Source: Porpolomopsis calyptriformis (lineage: Eukaryota > Basidiomycota > Agaricomycetes > Agaricales > Hygrophoraceae). Taken from it: a stretch of DNA of 64,000 nucleotides. The stretch is from positions 2,833,098 to 2,897,097 of the forward strand of contig OX621164.1 of the NCBI GenBank assembly GCA_951640195.1. Reading direction: 5' to 3'. The notes under the pieces are model-generated. The model was not told the origin of the DNA and did not search any database. It saw nothing but the letters and a program-made list of their open reading frames with translations. The translations under genes were made by a program, and so were the position numbers. Of this stretch, positions 11,001-21,481 are shown piece after piece. How positions within the stretch are numbered: position 1 is the stretch's first letter; each line of letters begins with the position of its first letter.

Positions 11001-12895
11001 TTTCCTCGCAGTTCCGCTTGACGTATAACATGATTCTGAACCTACTTCGCGTGGAAGCCTTGAGAGTTGAGGAGATGATCAAACGAAGCTTTTCTGAGAA
11101 CGCTTCCCAGAGACTGCTGCCCGAACAACAGAAAAAAGTTGTTGAGGTACGTACTTACAGAACAGAGCTCTCCTATTTCATCACCAATACACTAGAGCGA
11201 GAAGATGCTATCCACACTTCAAAAACTCAGCTGCGAAGTGTGCTCACCAGATATCAATGAATTTTACGAAAATTCATTCAACATCGTGGCTCTGAATGGA
11301 AGGCTTCTGTCGATGGCAATCAATCATCGTCAAGGATTAAAGCTGTTAAACCCTGGACGGGTAGTCATTCTACGAGATGGGGTATGTTTTCCATATCTGT
11401 GTTCCAACCAACCTAACATTATCCATAGCACTTTCGGTCGAACAATATTGCCGTTTTACTGAAACCCTCACTCCGGCAACCAGCGGCGTCGGGCGTGCTA
11501 GAGAAGGCGAAGGATTATTTTGTTTTGGCCTTAGCGAGCCCTGAGACCAAGAGTCGTAGTCTTGGTATGAGAGCTCCAAGCTTAACACCACTCCATTGAA
11601 TTCCTTTCGGCAGATGTCGACTCCCAAGCTGTGCCGCCCCGTTGGCCACCAACCCCACTATCATTGTCGGCCACTGACCCAGTCTATGACTTGGCGGTAG
11701 TGCCCCTCACGAGCATTTCCATCGTCACGGGTTGTATTATCAAGGTATTCTTTGTTAGGCTGGTGACTATCATTCACTTTATTGGGCCCTCAGGTCGACG
11801 CAGACCCTATCGTAGACCGTCACTTCATTGCCCCAATGCAACAAGCGCTCGCCTCCTTGAGTCAACTTATAAATGAATGGTTGACCTCCGGCATCATTCC
11901 AGAGGTAGACTGGTCTCTCATACGATCTTTGGATTTTCAAGAAACCTTGAGGGAGAGAGTGAGATTGGAGAAACAAACCACCACGCTGGCCTGTTCTCTC
12001 TGTGCAGACTTCGATAACCACGTAAGTTTATACTTTTGAGAAATATACAAATATTCAATGGTTCAATATAGTATTATATCCTCCACGGAGAGAAGGTTTT
12101 GCGAACCAATATTCAAAATCTTAAGCTCGCGGTTTCAGATCAAAATTTGGAGCTCATCCCAGACTATGAGCAGAGGATCGAAGTACTCAAGGACCTTCGG
12201 TTCATCGATGAAAATTCCACCGTTCTCTTGAAAGGCAGGGTTGCCTGTGAGGTAAAACAATCAGCTATTTCTAGAGGACACATGTGTATCTGATATCTCA
12301 TCTAGATCAATTCCACCAATGAACTTGTTCTCACTGAGTTGATTCTGGAAAATACCCTTGCAAGTTTTGAACCGGAAGAAGTAGTGGCATTGCTTTCCTG
12401 TTTCGTTTTCCAGGAAAAGACAGATGTGGACCCCGTTATGTCGCCAAAACTGGAAGAAGGACGTGATGCCATTCGCGTGATCAGTGATCGAGTTGGACGA
12501 GTACAGGACCATCATAAAGTAGCCTCAGAAGAATTTCAAACAGGCCTTAAATTCGGACTGGTCGAAGTAGTATATGAATGGGCGAAGGGAATGGTAAGTT
12601 CCGAAGTCTTGAAATCGACACAACCTGATTGTCGGCGCGCAGCCATTCGAACAGATAACTTCGTTGACTGACGTTGCAGAAGGAACCATTGTTCGGGTCA
12701 TCACTCGCTTGGATGAGACATGTCGGGAGGTAAGAGACGCTGCCCGTGTTATTGGCGACACCGAGCTTTTCAAGAAGATGGAAGAGTGTCAAGTCAAGAT
12801 AAAACGAGACAGTGAGATTTGGCCTTGCCCTGTGAAATGATTCAAATAATTGACCTCGACCCTCAGTTGTCTTCGCAGCTAGTCTGTATTTCTAG
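8073..12895 (+). CDS. SKI2: Ski2-type DExH RNA helicase (superkiller complex)
   Basis: Helicase of the Ski complex, which feeds mRNA into the cytoplasmic exosome. Seen in order: an N-terminal arm with [13 protein letters not shown] (near 8400) and [16 protein letters not shown] (near 8580); Q-motif region [10 protein letters not shown]; Walker [10 protein letters not shown] (near 9245); [30 protein letters not shown] box at about 9588; [16 protein letters not shown]; a linker rich in Arg-Gly (10025-10215); [43 protein letters not shown] (motif VI, about 10830-10865); and a DSHCT-type C-terminus with [19 protein letters not shown] final intron (start near 12810, end 12878) leads to SLYF-stop at 12893-12895. 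The N-terminal start and first splice sites (8073-8300) are uncertain. At least 12 introns are evident. Confidence 0.93.
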
Positions 12896-13137
12896 TCGTC
12901 TCCCAGTTGTTCCATCGGTGAGAATTCGAAATTCGATGACGTTTAATACTGTTGCTGTATGCCGCACCATATCTACTTTATTTTCTCTTACGTTCCGTGT
13001 ATGCATATGTGCTAGCCAAGTCTATAGAATTGTTACCATAGCCAGCCCACGCAAGCCAATCGCTGATGAGCTGCCTCGGAAGGAATTCAGGCCACGCATC
13101 AAAAAGTAAAAATATTTCTGCCGTCGACTCTGATACC

Positions 13138-13141
13138 TAGT
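13138..13141. repeat. Left target-site duplication TAGT
   Basis: TAGT directly abuts the left inverted repeat, and the same 4 bp directly abut the right inverted repeat at 13827-13830. Confidence 0.6.
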
Positions 13142-13193
13142 CACTGCGGGAAGTAAAATCAATGATAAGTAGTGATTTTATCACTGTTCTATT

Positions 13194-13205
13194 GAAAAGC
13201 AGTGA
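13194..13205 (+). repeat. Internal 12-mer GAAAAGCAGTGA
   Basis: Occurs once in this orientation here and twice, exactly, as the reverse complement (TCACTGCTTTTC) in the opposite arm at 13671-13682 and 13716-13727. A close variant, ACTGAAAAGTAGTGA, lies at about 13651-13665. Confidence 0.7.
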
Positions 13206-13499
13206 CAAAGTCACTGTATCTGGCACTCACGAGTTTTCAGTGAGGCACTTCTTTTTAGTGACTTGGTTAATTTATCACTGGAAAGAATTGATATCTTACT
13301 GGTCACTTAAATTCAGTGACTAGATTTCAGCATCACCTTTATTCATTGATAAATTCACTGAATTTTAGTAAGCGATGTGAATGCATAATTTTTACAGTGA
13401 GATGCAGCCAAAAACTAGGCTGACATTGCGAGAAAACAAAAAGAATTTCACCAAGTCCGAATCAATACTCCTTATGTGGCTGCTAAGAGTAATTACTAT

Positions 13500-13626
13500 C
13501 TGTGTCTTGTAGTGCAGTGGTAAAAATGCTATGGTAGACTTTGGGCTAGTGATGAGGTCGAGGGTTCGACTCACGGAGCAACCATATCCTTAACCAATAA
13601 CTAAAGTGGTTTAAATTGTTTTTTTT
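13500..13626 (+). ncRNA. tRNA-like RNA polymerase III unit (SINE-like)
   Basis: TAGTGCAGTGG at 13510-13520 fits the A-box consensus TRGYNNARNGG at every position. GGTTCGACTCA at 13563-13573 fits the B-box GGTTCGANTCC at 10 of 11 positions. The boxes start 53 bp apart, within the tRNA range, and a run of eight T (13619-13626) follows as a possible terminator. Folding by eye does not give proper acceptor and T stems (GAGGG faces CACGG), so this is not a working tRNA gene. It looks like a tRNA-derived, SINE-type promoter sitting in the middle of the inverted-repeat element. The start coordinate is an estimate from the usual distance upstream of an A box. Confidence 0.55.
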
Positions 13627-13826
13627 CTTTCTCGAGCATTTATTCTTATCACTGAAAAGTAGTGAGTTGCTCACTGCTTTTCAGACAGCAAAATGAGACA
13701 TTCAGTGATTTTTTATCACTGCTTTTCAATAACTTTTTTTAGTGATTTCAATTAAAAGTAGTTAGTTGGCCAAATACTTTTCAGTGAATTTTTCATTTCA
13801 TATCAGTTATTCTACTTCCCACAGTG

Positions 13827-13830
13827 TAGT
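13827..13830. repeat. Right target-site duplication TAGT
   Basis: Second copy of the 4-bp direct repeat flanking the foldback element. Confidence 0.6.
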
Positions 13831-14425
13831 TCCACCATGGAACTTCTGAGATGTGTAATTCTGGAAAGCCTTCCATCTCAGACAGCTGTGTGGTTGGTAA
13901 CTTGGTCCGGGAATGCCGTCATTCACTGTGAAAACATCTGAGTGAAAGACGCTTGTCAGCTTAGGACCAGGTGGCCAGTACCCAAATACCTCGGTGACGC
14001 GGAAAGAGCAACATACGCTTTATTGGTTGTCCTTATATTGGATCTGTCATCTCCAGGACAGGAAGTCATGAATGTGCCCAGCAGCTCGGAGCCTTCGTGA
14101 GAGCAACGTTGTCGCATTGATGGAACACTTGGTTAAGTTCTAAGAGAGGGCAAACATTTATCGAGATACTTGCTCGGTCAATCGCGTAAAAAGTGATCAG
14201 GGCCGTTTCACCAAATGCGTTTTGGCCGATGGCGAGCTATCTTATAGGAAGAATACCGTGTATGAAACCAGTTCTCAAGAGTTACTCACCTCCTAAATAG
14301 AGCACAAGAAAGGCGCTCAGTTGATAGAGGAGATAGAGGGCAGACAAATGCGTTGCGAGAGAAACAAGAATGAAGAGGTGCGGAGTACGTGACTTCCTTG
14401 TCACCGCCCATAATCATCCTCCCCT
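13831..14425. other. Intergenic region upstream of the HTH-like gene
   Basis: About 600 bp with no recognised coding sequence. It should contain the promoter of the gene starting at 14426. Confidence 0.4.
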
Positions 14426-16366
14426 ATGGCGAACGCAACTCGCGAAACCTGCCATCTTGTTCCCATCGAACGTGTCCGTATTGTCTCCGCTACCTCTCCT
14501 TCATCCGGATCTTCGTCCGAACCTGACTTCAAACACCTTAAAAAGGTGGCAAGCCTCAATTCGTACGCGTCTGGATTCTATGATACCCCACGTCTGCCCA
14601 TGAAGAGAAGAGTCAATCCGGACAGTCTTGCTAGTCGACTTGAGCCAAATCTTGTTCTGGAGATGAACGCGCTCATTCAGTCTGGAAACAAGGAAATGCC
14701 CTCGTTTGCAATCCGCAAGGATCTACAGGAGCGGTACCAAATTGACAGGAGACATATCTATGACTATTTTCATAGCATGGGGTTACGAGTAGTCAAGCAC
14801 GACAAGCACAACAATCTAGCGGGCCCGTTAAATCGATCCCGAACGGTAGTAAACATTGAACTCCATCTCTAGAGTTTTGAGGCTAATCACGTGATCGTAT
14901 CTCAGACGAAGCCACGTCCGATAAGGCAAGCCCCCTGTCGCGAACTTCATGTACCTCAGGAAATCCGACGTGACAGCTCGGCTCCCCGTGTTTCCCTTAA
15001 CGTGATCAATCGTGCGAGAAAGCTTTCTAAAAGTCATCCCCAAGTGTCTGCTCCGAGCTTTGATCAAACTATGTTACGCAAACATTCGGACGACCGCTTC
15101 ATAGATATTCTCCGGTGCTCTGTGTCTCTCGAAATTGATGAAAACACGAAAAGCCACGACATTCCTTCAATTATCCCCTTAGACGATGAGTTGGCTCTCG
15201 TGGGATCTATCTGTGACACCTCATACTCTTGTCCTGCTAAAATTATCCTGGATCAAATCCCTCCGCTTTATGATGTGAAAAAGGCATCTACCGTCACCCC
15301 TAGAAACATCACTCCTTGTTATTCTCCTCCAGTACATCGTCATCTCGATGACGACCTCATTCTACCGTTTGGATGCTCACTCTCCCACTCTGAGCGGTTG
15401 TCCATCTACAAGTTCCTGGATAGCAATCTTCCTCCTTCCCGTGGCATAGAAGAGTCTGTGGGTTCATACAAGAGTTATATGAAAGAACGATCACGGCTTT
15501 ATTTTGAGCGGTTCTTTTCCAAGTTTCCTGATACGACCAACATCACTCAGGACCAAACTAGGGAACCCCCAAACTGCTTCGCTGATGCAGCGAGAGATTC
15601 TGTGGACTTCAGGGAATGGCTTCTGCGTGTTCCTTCCGACAACTGTTCTAGTATCCCCCCCTTAGACGTGGACCCGCACGTCAACAGGGAAACTAACACG
15701 CTGCCATGCACCCCACGTAAATTAGGTGACACCTACCAGTGTGGCGTCTCCTCCGTTAATATCTCCGCAGGCTCAGGCTCTCCCTTTTCATTCTCCTTCC
15801 CGGTGGACGGAGATGACTGTGACCTTCACGCCCTGTTTCCGCCATGTGACACATTCATAGACACCAATATCACCCTAGGATCTCCAGTAATTCACTCCCA
15901 GGTCGCGGAACCTCTCTCATCTATCTTTGACAACAGAAGCGAACCTTTCGATGTTCGGGACAGGCCAGAGACCTTGTATACCTTTACAGATCGCCCTTCA
16001 CCATTGCAGCTGCAATCGCAAATCCATCTGACCAAGAAGTCCTTCATGAACATTTCTGATTCGCACAGCAAGCGATTTGACGAGGAAACCATACTGGCAC
16101 CGACTATGACACTTTCCCATCGATTGCGCTCCGAGCAATTGCCATCTATTGGCCATGATCCTATACCCCTCACCCTTTCACCCATATTTGCGGCAGTTTC
16201 CGGTCACGGCGAATACTCCCGTCCTCGCGTTCCGCACTCATCGCTCAGTTCATATCCTGCCTTCAATATGGTATCACCAGCCCATGGCCGTAAACGAGTC
16301 AGGTCCTATTCATTCAACCCCATTCCCGCCAGGCCGAGAACGATTTCCGCCGGAGGTGGAATCTGA
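14426..16366 (+). CDS. Possible helix-turn-helix/homeodomain-like protein, 626 aa
   Basis: Two exons, 14426-14845 and 14906-16366, separated by a 60-nt intron (GTAGTA...CTCAG) that keeps the frame; predicted 626 aa. The conserved-looking part is residues 70-135: RVNPDSLASRLEPNLVLEMN, FAIRKDLQERYQIDRRHIYDYF, then SMGLRVVKHDKH. 'YQIDRRHIYDYFHSMGLRV' looks like the last helix of a homeodomain-type DNA-binding fold (inference). The remaining about 480 residues are rich in Ser, Pro and Asp with few motifs, as in fungal transcription regulators, and end with RSYSFNPIPARPRTISAGGG. No name can be given. The intron is exactly divisible by three but contains an in-frame TAG, so it must be spliced. The 3' end converges with the next minus-strand gene. 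Confidence 0.65.
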
Positions 16367-16830
16367 CGCAAGCAAGGACATTCCAGTGAGAAACCTCCCC
16401 ATCCGAATATCATTGGTCAAGCATCATTATTCATCGATAACCTCGATCAACATTCATTCAACCAAACTAAGCTATGTATATCATGCCGTGGCACCTCCGT
16501 GATAACTTCCCGCTCCTTCTGTCTTCCTTTGACGTTCAGATCAGACAGAACACTCTCTACCCCAGAATGCAATGTGACTTTTCACAGCAAATACGTACTG
16601 CCCCTCCTTTTTATAGTTTAGTTCGTCCGCTCAGTTTATGTCAACTGCGCAGCCCCCACACTTCCCAAACTGTCTTTTGGACCTAGAAAAGTCAACTACG
16701 AGCCAATTATTATTGATGATCGATAGGTCCGAATGTAGATAAGGAACAAGCGTGATAGCGCTTAAATTCACCAAGGTGGGTCCTTTCTACACAAAGTACA
16801 GGGTTGCGGATTACATGATTCCAGTCTCCA
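16367..16830. other. Convergent 3' spacer
   Basis: Spacer between two convergent genes. It contains AT-rich text with no recognised gene; both polyadenylation regions should lie here. Confidence 0.4.
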
Positions 16831-18162
16831 TTACAATGAATGCTTGGCCCCGAGACACCCACAGACACAATGAAAGCTGCCAGGATGTTTCGCCACTTCA
16901 TGGGCGTTACGATACAGTGCAAAGGATGGCAATGTGTCATTGGCGTATGAGGGATGATGAGAACCAACCCGTGCGTCGTTAAGATGATATGCGTTGATCG
17001 AATCGACATCCTTGAGCGGGAACCGCACCGAATTTGGTGCGGGTTGATACAACAATGAGAATTGAGACAGAAGATCGGCTTTCGCTGCGTCTGCATGTGC
17101 ATCAGAGGGGCGGCAAAACCGATGGTACGAGTTTTGCGAGGGGTATTCAGTAGATGGGTACCGAGCTGAGGGTTTTACCGCAGTGGAGGTCGAGGATGAC
17201 GAGAGACGCGAAAGAGGGATGAGAGGAATTGGTCTTATTGGTTGAGGTTGGTGCAGGACGGGGCGAGGTTGATTATGAGTGATGGTAGATGAGGCGGCTG
17301 ATAGGGAATGAAACGAGGGTGATGCGGGCGGTGATACAAGTGCGGGATACAAGGGTGGTGATGATGCGGCTACATAGTGTGTTGGGGAATAACCGTCGAG
17401 CGGAGTATGATTGGGTATGGTATGTGTGGGGTATGTATAAGTGGCTTTCTGCTGAACGCTGTCGTGACTGTCGTATCGTGGGGGAAGGAAATCAAGATGC
17501 TGCCGAGCGGGAGGTGGATGAGTTGAACTGCATTCAATGCTTGGTTTGTCACTGGACCATGGGTTAAACCAAAAGTCAGATGGACCATCCCAGGCTCCGG
17601 CGATTGACATCGGCTTTGCCTGTTTGCACGTGTTAGACAAAGGCATAGTGGAAGAGGGAGACCAAGAGTCGGCAGGCATCTCGACAAAACCTCCTCCCTG
17701 ATAAAGAGCAGGCAGAGTCATGTTCTCTTGGCCAGCTGAAGACCCGAAAGGGCGTTCATGTTGGAAAGATATGGGCGTCATGATCGTAGATAAAGAACTC
17801 GATGAGACTGACGAAGGCGTGCTGGTCTCAGCTGCATTGGGGGAGGGAAGATGGGACCAAAACGAAGTTTCATCCTTATGGCGAGGGAGCCATGGGTCGA
17901 ACGATGAGAGGGGAGGAGATTGCGTAGGTGTTGGGTGATTTGAGAGCTGGATTCTGTGTGCGCTACTGGTCGAGGGCTGAACACGGCGACGTGGTGAACA
18001 GGTTTGGTAAGAGGGGGCACGGTAGCGAACGGTGCTTCTCAGCATAGGGTGCTGGTTCATATTATCCGTCAAGACTGGGGCAAGATGGGGAGATTCGGGA
18101 AGTTGAAAAGGTGTGAATGTGTTCGCTCGTACGAAGGTGAGGGGTGTGACGGTTGCATTCAT
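16831..18162 (-). CDS. Ser/Pro/His-rich protein of unknown function
   Basis: A long single-frame ORF of 443 codons starting MNATVTPLTFVRANTF. Composition is dominated by Ser, Pro, Thr and His (blocks such as STPSSVSSSSLSTIMTP and PIRPIPLIPLSRLSSSSTSTA), so it should be largely disordered. The C-terminal 120 residues look more structured: DAAKADLLSQFSLLYQPAPNS and VRFPLKDVDSINAYHLNDAR. It ends HCVCGCLGAKHSL with three Cys, a possible metal or lipid-modified tail (inference). No signal peptide or membrane span. The family was not recognised. The coding call rests on ORF length and fungal-like composition; the opposite strand has only short ORFs. Confidence 0.55.
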   Translation of the reverse strand: MNATVTPLTFVRANTFTPFQLPESPHLAPVLTDNMNQHPMLRSTVRYRAPSYQTCSPRRRVQPSTSSAHRIQLSNHPTPTQSPPLSSFDPWLPRHKDETSFWSHLPSPNAAETSTPSSVSSSSLSTIMTPISFQHERPFGSSAGQENMTLPALYQGGGFVEMPADSWSPSSTMPLSNTCKQAKPMSIAGAWDGPSDFWFNPWSSDKPSIECSSTHPPPARQHLDFLPPRYDSHDSVQQKATYTYPTHTIPNHTPLDGYSPTHYVAASSPPLYPALVSPPASPSFHSLSAASSTITHNQPRPVLHQPQPIRPIPLIPLSRLSSSSTSTAVKPSARYPSTEYPSQNSYHRFCRPSDAHADAAKADLLSQFSLLYQPAPNSVRFPLKDVDSINAYHLNDARVGSHHPSYANDTLPSFALYRNAHEVAKHPGSFHCVCGCLGAKHSL

Positions 18163-18802
18163 GTGTGCGGGAGAAGTGCCATGGACGATTTAGTGTGGAG
18201 TCAGCATACCGAAATGTAAGGCCATCTCCAGGGGTAGTGGCGCCTCGAGCTTGCAAACAGGATTTAAGCTTCAGGTCAAAGGGAGACCGGTCGAATGAGA
18301 CTGGAAATGGCAAGGTCAGGAGAACAAAGGGGAAAAGGTGCCGTAAGGCTGAGTGACGCCACGATTGTTGATCAATACTTCACGGCGCTGCTCCGTTCAA
18401 GAGTCGAGTTTGCGGGGTCGTGTGATGGAGATAGATGATATATCAGGGAAATCAGTAACCCGGAATTGATATGGGTATTCGAGAGAGTGGTGAGTTTTTG
18501 GATTACGATTCGAAAGCGGCGACTGAGAAGGCTGGACGGACGCCTCGTGTGCAAAGGTCACCCTGCATTGTCCTCATCTTGCGGTCTGGAATGAACGTAC
18601 TTGAGCGCGATAGAAACACGTTTCGGTGCTTATCAGGCTTGGACAGCAAGCTGCCATGAACGGATCAGCTGCATGTCCTGTGACGTGGAGTCATGAAATA
18701 TGAAGCGATGATATGGAATGTACAATAAGTACGCCAGACAAAAAAAAAAAGGCGTTTCGAAGAGACGAAAATCGACCGTATCACTACCGACCAGGTTAAT
18801 TC
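18163..18802. other. Intergenic region
   Basis: 640 bp between two minus-strand genes, with an A-run of about 12 near 18740. No gene recognised. It probably holds the promoter of the 16831-18162 gene and the 3' end of the R3HCC1-like gene. Confidence 0.4.
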
Positions 18803-19728
18803 TTACTCGGCAACCGCAAGGCCACTCATGGCTCTTTGCACCTCTCTCATGGCCTGATCCACACCCCCTCCCTGCACTGGACTGGACCCTGGGCTGACTG
18901 ACCCTCCGTTCAACACGCGCGGTCCCAACGAAGGATGTCTCACGCCCAAGGCAGCACCCAACATCCTCTTCCCCGGGTCTCCGATCCTGGGCCCTCCTCC
19001 GAGTAAATTCTCGGGGTGTGAGCTTGTTGCAAGAATCGCAGGGTCACTGGGAGGTGTATCAGCGGTGTCCCGTGCTACAACCTCTCCCAAAGAAGAGTTG
19101 ATCAGCGAGTTCAGGGTCGGCTGCGAGGGTAAGGAGGGAAGAGTAGGGGATGGTTCACGCCCGTTTTGGTGCTGTGACTGCGGGATGGCTATGATGCTGC
19201 CATTGCTGCTGCTGTTTCGCAAGGTCTGGCCGTTGTTCGGTGTGACAGAGGGACCGCGTCCGTGAGCGCTAGGGAAGACTGCGATCGAAGCCGCTCTCGG
19301 ATTATGGCTGCGCGAGGGGTTGTTGTTGTGCTGGCCGCGCGTGTTGACGTTTTGGATCACGGCTTGGGCGTCGGGTCCATCATAGGGTTTGATGGTTGCC
19401 GCGGCACCCGTAGATGTCGAAGTCAAAATAGGCGGTGGGAAGGCGATAGCATGAAGATAGGCTCGTTTCGCTGTTTTAGTCGTGAATTATCGAGTGAGCT
19501 TCGCTAGCGGACTTTATGGGGGTGAACCCAACACTGACCGACTGAGGCATCTTGGAAGACAATTAAAAGACTGGTGTCGTCCCTCCACTTGATCTTAAAT
19601 CCACCATTCATAGTCTCCCATTCGGAAAACGCAGACTGGATATCTTTCGTTTTCAGTTCCTTTGGGAAGCCGGTCAAAGAGAGGATGCGGGTGACTGAGG
19701 CGGAAAGTCCTGATAGCGCAGCTGCCAT
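18803..19728 (-). CDS. R3HCC1-like protein with C-terminal-type RRM fold
   Basis: Two exons (19539-19728 and 18803-19470) around a 68-nt intron (GTCAGT...CAG) give 285 aa. Residues 9-60 read VTRILSLTGFPKELKTKDIQ, AFSEWETMNGGFKIKWRDD, TSLLIVFQDASVAKRAYL. This is the RRM-like block found in animal R3HCC1/R3HCC1L and in fungal homologues. PYDGPDAQAVIQNVNTR follows, then a Ser/Pro/Asn-rich tail ending EVQRAMSGLAVAE. An N-terminal R3H domain is not present, so this is the short fungal form. RNA binding is likely from the family; no pathway is established. The intron call is strong because it restores VAKRAYLHAIAFPPPIL across the junction. Confidence 0.75.
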
Positions 19729-19944
19729 GTAGATTATGAAGATTATGAGCGTTTGGCTGGTGGTAAAAAGGGTGTGGCTGGAGAGCTGTAGACGAGCGCT
19801 TTTGATGGGTTTTGCTGATTAAAGATGGAATATGAGCTGGCAGAGACTCGAGGGCTAAAATGGGGGGTGGGCGGGCAAAGTAAGACGGAGAAAGCGACAA
19901 AAGGGAGTGAATTTCTTTATTTAATGGTATTACACCTGACGGTC

Positions 19945-19983
19945 GAAGACGAGGACGAGGACGAGGACGAGGAGGAGGAGGGG
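19945..19983 (+). repeat. GAGGAC hexanucleotide microsatellite
   Basis: About six tandem units of GACGAG/GAGGAG in the 336-bp spacer between the divergent R3HCC1-like and SIKE-like genes. It probably lies in a 5' untranslated leader or promoter. Confidence 0.8.
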
Positions 19984-20064
19984 TTGCGTGTTCAAAGTCA
20001 GAAACAAAATAAAATAAAAAACGAAATAGGCCTGCAGACCCCAGACATCCTTGTCCTCATCGTC

Positions 20065-21373
20065 ATGGACAATGATCTCCTTCGCGTCTGGCATCTCGTT
20101 CACGAGCTCAGCGAGCAGCTCGCACAGAACCAAAAAATCGCAAACACTCTCCAGTCTCAAGCTTCCCTCTTGAAAGTATGCTTGCACTCCTTTCAATCAG
20201 AATTGGCACGTTCAGTTTGACACACAAAGTCTTTTGCAGAACCAAGCCGTCCACTCTGGCACTGGCTTTGCCTTGAGGCGATTTAACACGGACATCTCCA
20301 AAGGTGCACTTTATGATCTACCGGGGTTGGGTCACCGTTCATGTCGTGTTCCCGTAGAATCGTTCGAGTCCGAGCTCGAGCGCATGAACGCTCAGATCAT
20401 CATCGAGAACCAAACTCTTCTTTACGAAAACAAGCAACTTAGTGCGCTTCTTAAAGAGTACGAAGGGACGATGGAAACAATCATGTCCAAGTTTCGAAAT
20501 CATGCGGTACGCTCTCTTCCCATTCTTTCAATCGCTCTCTCCAACCTCCCGCTTTACCAGCTAGCAGCACAGCAGCATGAACTCACTTTGACACGACACT
20601 ACGAAGCCCTTCTTCTCACCCGTGAAACTCAAAGCATGACATCCGACCTTACCTCCGCCACCAACATTTCCCTCTCCCTTCAACGCCTCGCTCAACACCT
20701 CCGCGCCCTCCTCCGCTCCATGGCAGGCGAGGATACAGACCAAGACTCCCACCCAAATGCTGATAATGAGGGTGGCAACAAGAGCGGCTCCATAGCCACT
20801 GACATTGCAGAGTTAATGGTCCTGTTAGACGGTTTCGACGAAGAGGATGCACCGGGGCATCTTGGTCGTGAGGACTGGGCTCTTGAGCGGGAGAGTGAGA
20901 TTTCGCGACTCGAGAAGGAGAATGAGGACTTACGCGCGTTGCTGGGCATCGACGCGTCTTCGATGGCCGCCAGTGGAGTGACTGTAGATGAAGAACGCCT
21001 GTCGACATCTTCTGCTCGGCTACGGGGTTCAGGCTTTGGGACAGGAGGGAGCGAGAGCTGGGCCGTGAGGACTCAACAGCCGAGTGGATTTAGCGATCCA
21101 ATCGGAGGGGGTGGCAACATGAGCGGAAGCCAAGGCGCCCCACTTCAGCGTGCTGTTGAGCTACACGGGCAAGGTATCCGTTTTCAAGGGAGAAGACCAG
21201 GTTTCTTTGGGGTTGTTACTACTCCTCGGTCAGGTTTGACACTTGGTCGGGGTGGTGCACCAATACCCGGACCATCTTCGCTGTGGAATAATCAACCTGG
21301 GTCGCCCGCACCCCCGATCCCAGACAGATCTTGGCAGTCGCAAGCTGGCTCAAGTTTAGACCTCAGTCATTAA
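20065..21373 (+). CDS. SIKE/FGFR1OP2-family coiled-coil protein (STRIPAK component)
   Basis: Three exons: 20065-20175, 20240-20506 and 20561-21373, predicted 396 aa. The N-terminus [23 protein letters not shown] is followed by a coiled coil with [41 protein letters not shown] (about residues 85-120). This is the signature of the SIKE1/FGFR1OP2 family, whose members bind striatin in STRIPAK phosphatase-kinase complexes. In filamentous fungi STRIPAK controls hyphal fusion and fruiting-body development, which gives context. A second helical region ([19 protein letters not shown] type) lies near residues 220-250, and the last about 130 residues are Gly/Ser/Pro-rich. The second intron (54 nt) is divisible by three and lacks a stop, so an unspliced form would also be open. 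Confidence 0.8.
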
Positions 21374-21481
21374 TTTATGTATCGTTAATTCCAGCGATGT
21401 TACCCAAACTTTCTTATCTAATCTTATCTAATTGTGATGGACGCGTGCACTCTAATTTAAGTGTCTTAGTCGCTGCCCACG

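Larger units (their letters stand above)
13142..13826. mobile_element. 685-bp foldback/MITE-like DNA transposon
   Basis: Left end CACTGCGGGAAGTAAAAT (13142-13159). The right end, read on the other strand, is CACTGTGGGAAGTAGAAT (13809-13826): 16 of 18 bases match, with weaker similarity continuing inward (ATMAMTGATA). Both ends are flanked by TAGT. There is no ORF of transposase size, so the element is non-autonomous. The AT-rich interior is filled with TCACTG/CAGTGA words in both orientations, giving two arms able to fold back on each other around a central tRNA-like unit. CACTG ends with subterminal repeats recall CACTA/CMC elements, but the apparent 4-bp duplication differs from the usual 3 bp, so no superfamily is assigned. 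No second copy lies in this window. Confidence 0.75.

Noticed and set aside
13500..13590. A genuine tRNA gene
   Set aside because: A and B boxes are good, but the acceptor and T stems do not pair and no clear anticodon arm is found, so it is called tRNA-like only.
13142..13826. Firm assignment to the CACTA/CMC superfamily
   Set aside because: Ends begin CACTG and repeats fit, but the apparent 4-bp TAGT duplication does not match the usual 3 bp.
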